From: Roseovarius sp. TE539
GTDB taxonomy: Bacteria > Pseudomonadota > Alphaproteobacteria > Rhodobacterales > Rhodobacteraceae
DNA: 64,000 bases
Direction of reading: 5' to 3'
NCBI RefSeq assembly: GCF_003298505.1
Contig: NZ_QNGB01000001.1
Span: forward strand, 62,001 to 126,000
Shown piece by piece: positions 60,669-64,000 of the stretch. The number at the start of each line of letters is the position of its first letter. Within the stretch, counting starts at the first letter, position 1. The notes beneath the pieces are model-generated. The model did no database searches. It was not told the origin of the DNA and saw only the letters and a list, made by a program, of their open reading frames with translations. The position numbers and the translations under genes are program-made.

Positions 60669-61409
60669 ATGACCTATCAACCTTTCGAGATAGAAGGGGC
60701 GGGACGGCCTGCGCGCTGGCTCGTGACCTGCGATCACGCCAGCAACACGGTACCACCATTCGTGAATGCCGGCAGCCTTGGCCTCTCGGCCGCGGACATG
60801 GCCCGCCACATCGCGTATGACGTGGGCGCCGCGGGCGTCGCGCGGGCCCTTGGCCGGGCGCTTGACGCGCCTGTGATCCTGACCAATTTTTCCCGCCTCG
60901 TGATCGACCCGAACAGGGGCGAGGACGATCCGACGCTGATCATGAAGCTTTACGACGGAACCGTCATCCCGGCCAACCGTCATATCGGCGCGGCGGACCG
61001 GGAAACGCGACTCAATCGCTGTTACCGCCCCTACCACAGCGCGCTCGCGCGATTGGCAGGACGCCGTGCGGATACGATAATCGTTTCGGTCCACAGCTTT
61101 ACCCGGCAATTGCGAAACCGCCCGCCGAGGCCCTGGCATGTCGGCCTGCTGCACGCTGCGGATGAACGCCTCGCGCGGCCGCTTCTGGCCCTGCTGCAGA
61201 ACCATGGCGATCTCTGCGTTGGCGTGAACGAGCCGTATGGCGGCCACCTGCCGGGTGATTCGATCGCCCGCCACGCCATCGCCCACCAGAGGCCCAACAT
61301 ACTGCTGGAGCTGCGCAACGACCTGATCCGCACCGAGGAAACGCAGGCCGCATGGGGCGCGTACCTGGCACCGGAACTCGTCGCGGCGGCCGAGATCGCG
61401 GAGCTCTGA
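60669..61409 (+). CDS. N-formylglutamate amidohydrolase family protein (short form)
   Basis: This is a 246-residue zinc hydrolase of the FGase family. The N-terminal motif VTCDHASNTVP (near residue 20), the metal-binding SVHSFTRQLRNRPRPWHVG-like stretch near 140, and NEPYGG near 182 are characteristic. It differs strongly from the 287-residue member at 41015-41878, so the two probably have different substrates. It is divergent from pyk. Confidence 0.88.
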   Translation: MTYQPFEIEGAGRPARWLVTCDHASNTVPPFVNAGSLGLSAADMARHIAYDVGAAGVARALGRALDAPVILTNFSRLVIDPNRGEDDPTLIMKLYDGTVIPANRHIGAADRETRLNRCYRPYHSALARLAGRRADTIIVSVHSFTRQLRNRPPRPWHVGLLHAADERLARPLLALLQNHGDLCVGVNEPYGGHLPGDSIARHAIAHQRPNILLELRNDLIRTEETQAAWGAYLAPELVAAAEIAEL

Positions 61410-61473
61410 GCGCGGCCCCCGGCAAGCGGCGCGCGCGGCGCTCTCGTCACCCGCCTGAGACGAACTCCGCGGC

Positions 61474-61507
61474 GCCTCCGGCGGGAGTATTTGGAGAAAG
61501 ATGAAGG
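61474..61507 (+). repeat. Copy of dispersed intergenic element
   Basis: GCCTCCGGCGGGAGTATTT followed by GGAGAAAGATGAAGG, 64 bases after the amidohydrolase stop and 79 bases before msrB. It is the best match to the copy at 38494-38527. Confidence 0.75.
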
Positions 61508-61586
61508 CGATTGCAGGCGTGGAGGGGTTTCATCTGCGCCGCAACACTCTATTTTTCACCATTGAACGCAAAAGGACATGGCCCCG

Positions 61587-62036
61587 ATGGCAAATTACAA
61601 AAGATGCCCCGACGCGATCGCCGCGCTCGACCCCGAATCCTACCGCGTCACCCAGGAGAACGGGACCGAACGGCCGGGCACCGGGCACCTGCTGCACAAC
61701 AAGGCCCCCGGGCTCTACGTCGACATCGTCTCGGGCGAGCCGCTTTTCGTTTCGGCGGACAAGTATGATTCGGGCTGCGGCTGGCCCAGCTTCACCAAGC
61801 CGGTCGAGCCGGCCCATGTTCGCGAACTTCAGGATGCCAGCCTGGGAATGCTGCGCACCGAAGTCCGTTCGGCGCATGGTGACAGCCATCTCGGTCATGT
61901 CTTCCCGGACGGACCGCGCGACCGGGGCGGCTTGCGCTACTGCATCAATTCAGCGAGCCTGAGGTTCATTCATCGTGACGATATGGCCAGCGAGGGCTAT
62001 GGTGATTATCTTGATCAGGTGGAGGATGTGACATGA
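61587..62036 (+). CDS. msrB: Peptide-methionine (R)-S-oxide reductase MsrB
   Basis: This enzyme reduces the R epimer of methionine sulfoxide in proteins. It is 149 residues. The catalytic Cys lies in [10 protein letters not shown] and the recycling Cys in DSGCGWPSF; the [10 protein letters not shown] motif is present. The four zinc-binding Cys of the CxxC type are absent ([10 protein letters not shown] and [10 protein letters not shown] at the usual positions), so this is the non-zinc subgroup. ATG at 61587 was taken because AGGA lies 10 bases upstream; an ATG three codons earlier is too close to it. The stop overlaps msrA by four bases. Confidence 0.95.
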   Translation: MANYKRCPDAIAALDPESYRVTQENGTERPGTGHLLHNKAPGLYVDIVSGEPLFVSADKYDSGCGWPSFTKPVEPAHVRELQDASLGMLRTEVRSAHGDSHLGHVFPDGPRDRGGLRYCINSASLRFIHRDDMASEGYGDYLDQVEDVT

Positions 62037-62539
62037 CCGAACGCGCAGTACTGGCAGGCGGATGTTTCTGGGGCATGCAGGAGCTGATCCGACGCATGGA
62101 CGGGGTGATTTCGACCCGTGTCGGCTATACCGGGGGCGACGTGCCCAATGCCACCTATCGCAACCACGGCACCCATGCCGAGGGGATCGAGATCACCTTC
62201 GATCCCGCTAGGATCAGTTATCGGCAACTCCTGGAATTCTTCTTCCAGATCCACGACCCCACCACGGTCAACCGGCAGGGAAATGATGTTGGCATGAGCT
62301 ACCGTTCGGCCATCTACCACTGCTCCGAGGAACAGCGTGAGGAGGCACTGCGCACCATCGCCGACGTGGAGGCCAGTGGCCTCTGGCCCGGCAGGGTGGT
62401 GACCGAAGTGGAACCCGTGGGCGATTTCTGGGAGGCCGAACCGGAACATCAGGATTACCTGCAACGGTTCCCCGGCGGTTACAGTTGCCATTTCCCGCGC
62501 CCGGACTGGGTGCTGCCGCGGCGGGACGCGGCCGAATAG
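62033..62539 (+). CDS. msrA: Peptide-methionine (S)-S-oxide reductase MsrA
   Basis: This enzyme reduces the S epimer of methionine sulfoxide. It is 168 residues, and the catalytic motif GGCFWG with Cys11 is intact. Other conserved stretches are [31 protein letters not shown] and [23 protein letters not shown]. It is translationally coupled to msrB (ATGA) and convergent with the acyl-CoA synthetase. It has no signal peptide, so both reductases act in the cytoplasm. Confidence 0.97.
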   Translation: MTERAVLAGGCFWGMQELIRRMDGVISTRVGYTGGDVPNATYRNHGTHAEGIEITFDPARISYRQLLEFFFQIHDPTTVNRQGNDVGMSYRSAIYHCSEEQREEALRTIADVEASGLWPGRVVTEVEPVGDFWEAEPEHQDYLQRFPGGYSCHFPRPDWVLPRRDAAE

Positions 62540-62547
62540 GTGCGCTC

Positions 62548-64000
62548 TCAGCTTTCGAAAAGCCCGGCGTGATCGTCGCGCAGGGCTTTCTTCTGGACCT
62601 TGCCCATGGTGTTGCGCGGCAGGTCGGAGCACATGACGATCCGCTTTGGACGCTTGAACCCGGCCAGATCGCCAGTCAGGGCCGCGGCGACATCGCCTTC
62701 TTTGACGGTTGGCGAGTCCGCCACCACGATCGCGACGACAGCCTCGCCCAGATCCGGATGCGGCACCCCGATGACGGCGGACTCGTGCACGCCCGGCACA
62801 GAGTCGATGACGGTTTCGACCTCCTTGGGATAGACGTTGAATCCACCCGTGATCACCATGTCCTTTTCCCGGCCGACGATCGTGACATATCCATCGGCAT
62901 CCACGACCCCCTGGTCGCCGGTCTTGAACCACCCGTCGGGGCGCAGTTCCTCGGCCGTCTTTCCGGGCATGTTCCAGTAACCCCGGAAAACGTTCGGTCC
63001 GCGCACCTCGATCACGCCGATCTCGCCTCGTTTCACCTCGAGGCCCGCATCCATCACCCGCAGGTCCACCCCCGGAAGCGGCAATCCCACGGTGCCGGGG
63101 CGGCGCTCGCCCTCGTAGGGGTTGGAGGTGTTCATGTTCGTTTCGGTCATGCCGTAGCGTTCGAGGATGCGATGGCCGGTCCGGGCCTGCCATTTCTCGT
63201 GGGTGTCCACCAGAAGCGGCGCCGAACCGGAAATGAAGAGCCGCATGTTGCCGGCGGCCTCCCGCGTCAGGCCGGGATGATCCAGCAATCGCGTGTAGAA
63301 GGTCGGCACCCCCATGAGCACGGTGGAAAACGGCAACGCATCAATGATCGCGTCGGCATCAAAGTGCGGCAGGAAATGCAGCGCGCACCCCGACAGGAGG
63401 GCAACATTCGTCGCCACGAACAGGCCATGGGTGTGAAAGATCGGCAACGCGTGGATCAGGACGTCATCTGGTGTGAACCGCCACAGATCGCGCAGCACCA
63501 GCGAATTGGAAGCCAGGTTTTCATGGCTGAGCATTGCGCCCTTTGACCGCCCCGTGGTCCCCGAGGTGTACAGGATCGCGGCGAGATCGTTCGCGCCGCG
63601 CGGCACCGCCTCCTCCATCGGGGGCAACCCGGCCGCGGCGTCCGTCAGGCTGCCCTCCCCGTCCGCGGCGAGCGTCAGAACCCGCGCTTCGGGCGCCAGT
63701 GGCACGATCGCGTCCGCCTGCCCCGGATCGCAGACAACAACACGCGGCGTCGCGTCAGCGAGGAAATATGCAACCTCGCTGGCGGTGTAGGCGCTATTGA
63801 GCGGCAGAAAGACGCCGCCCGCCATCACCGTACCCAGATAAAGCTGCACCGCCTCCAACGATTTCCCGACCTGCGCCGCAACCCTGTCACCGGGGCGCAA
63901 CCCTGCCGCCGCGAGCACCGTGGCGATACGCCCGGCGCCATCGAACAGGGTGCCGTAGCTCATCTCTTCGAGGCCCGGACGTGAGGCGAAGACCCGGTCC
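62548..64000 (-). CDS. AMP-forming acyl-CoA synthetase, malonyl-CoA synthetase-like, 3' portion
   Basis: This adenylate-forming enzyme activates a carboxylic acid to its CoA thioester. About 484 residues are visible and the frame is still open to the right edge, so the start lies outside (the ATG at 63961-63963 is internal, as upstream codons DRVFASRPGLEE read on). The P-loop motif ILYTSGTTGRSKGAMLSH, the aromatic segment ERYGMTETNMNTSNPYEGERRPGTVG and the adenylate motif WFKTGDQGVVDADGYVTIVGREKDMVITGG are present, and the C-terminal catalytic Lys lies in NTMGKVQKKALR. The segment MGVPTFYTRLLDHPGLTR resembles malonyl-CoA synthetase MatB, though the exact substrate is not proven. Confidence 0.9.
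   Translation of the reverse strand, partial: DRVFASRPGLEEMSYGTLFDGAGRIATVLAAAGLRPGDRVAAQVGKSLEAVQLYLGTVMAGGVFLPLNSAYTASEVAYFLADATPRVVVCDPGQADAIVPLAPEARVLTLAADGEGSLTDAAAGLPPMEEAVPRGANDLAAILYTSGTTGRSKGAMLSHENLASNSLVLRDLWRFTPDDVLIHALPIFHTHGLFVATNVALLSGCALHFLPHFDADAIIDALPFSTVLMGVPTFYTRLLDHPGLTREAAGNMRLFISGSAPLLVDTHEKWQARTGHRILERYGMTETNMNTSNPYEGERRPGTVGLPLPGVDLRVMDAGLEVKRGEIGVIEVRGPNVFRGYWNMPGKTAEELRPDGWFKTGDQGVVDADGYVTIVGREKDMVITGGFNVYPKEVETVIDSVPGVHESAVIGVPHPDLGEAVVAIVVADSPTVKEGDVAAALTGDLAGFKRPKRIVMCSDLPRNTMGKVQKKALRDDHAGLFES

Overview
The window is a compact, GC-rich chromosomal segment from an alphaproteobacterium, almost certainly a member of the Rhodobacterales (Roseobacter/Rhodobacter group). 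Supporting signs are GTTC-N7-GTTC LexA operators, a DUF1127 gene followed by four CCUCCUCCC-loop small RNAs (the ccaF1-ccsR arrangement of Rhodobacter sphaeroides), a TauABC/Tpa taurine module, a zinc-motif DinB and many gene neighbours typical of that group. There is no sign of a prophage, plasmid backbone, CRISPR array or intact insertion sequence. Most genes are tightly packed, often with 4-base start/stop overlaps.

Region by region. 1-11495 (+): a nitrate respiration operon, narK (5' end outside the window), narGHJI, a PpiC-type prolyl isomerase, a beta-carbonic anhydrase, moeA for molybdenum cofactor, and a DUF2478 protein. 11508-17830 (-): an error-prone polymerase DnaE2 that lacks its C-terminal OB domain, rppH, a PotD-like binding protein and a CLC-type channel. 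17969-23145 (-): ctpA, envC, gpmI, rlmH and rsfS, the familiar cell-division/ribosome housekeeping block. 23314-33486: histone-deacetylase-like hydrolase, asd, a MuiA/DUF4139 protein, a decayed PPOX gene, a second beta-carbonic anhydrase, an Hpt-like protein, then an M17 peptidase - NlpC/P60 - ureohydrolase - methyltransferase operon. 33496-38446: divergent tauABC (-) and tpa (+) for taurine uptake and transamination.

38686-49674: hupE-like nickel transporter, a monooxygenase-fold protein divergent from dinB, N-formylglutamate amidohydrolase, tRNA-Val(GAC), rpmJ, a D-amino-acid dehydrogenase, FMN reductase, LysR regulator, xseA, purD and two proteins of unknown role. 49679-53915: a 2Fe-2S ferredoxin divergent from a stand-alone OB-fold gene under a perfect LexA box, a lipoprotein, an Acg-type nitroreductase and Mrp/ApbC. 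54160-64000: ccaF1-ccsR1-4, a DUF2513 gene coupled to pheS, methyltransferase, desaturase, rplT-rpmI, pyk, a second N-formylglutamate amidohydrolase family protein, msrB-msrA and the 3' part of an AMP-forming acyl-CoA synthetase.

The most unusual observation is that DnaE2 appears to be split into two unlinked genes. The polymerase body (11508-14384) ends just before the OB domain, and a 124-residue OB protein that matches exactly the missing module is encoded about 36 kb away (50130-50504). Both genes carry a LexA-type operator immediately upstream, so the two halves should be co-induced by DNA damage. Function calls rest on recognition of protein families from sequence; no database search was run.
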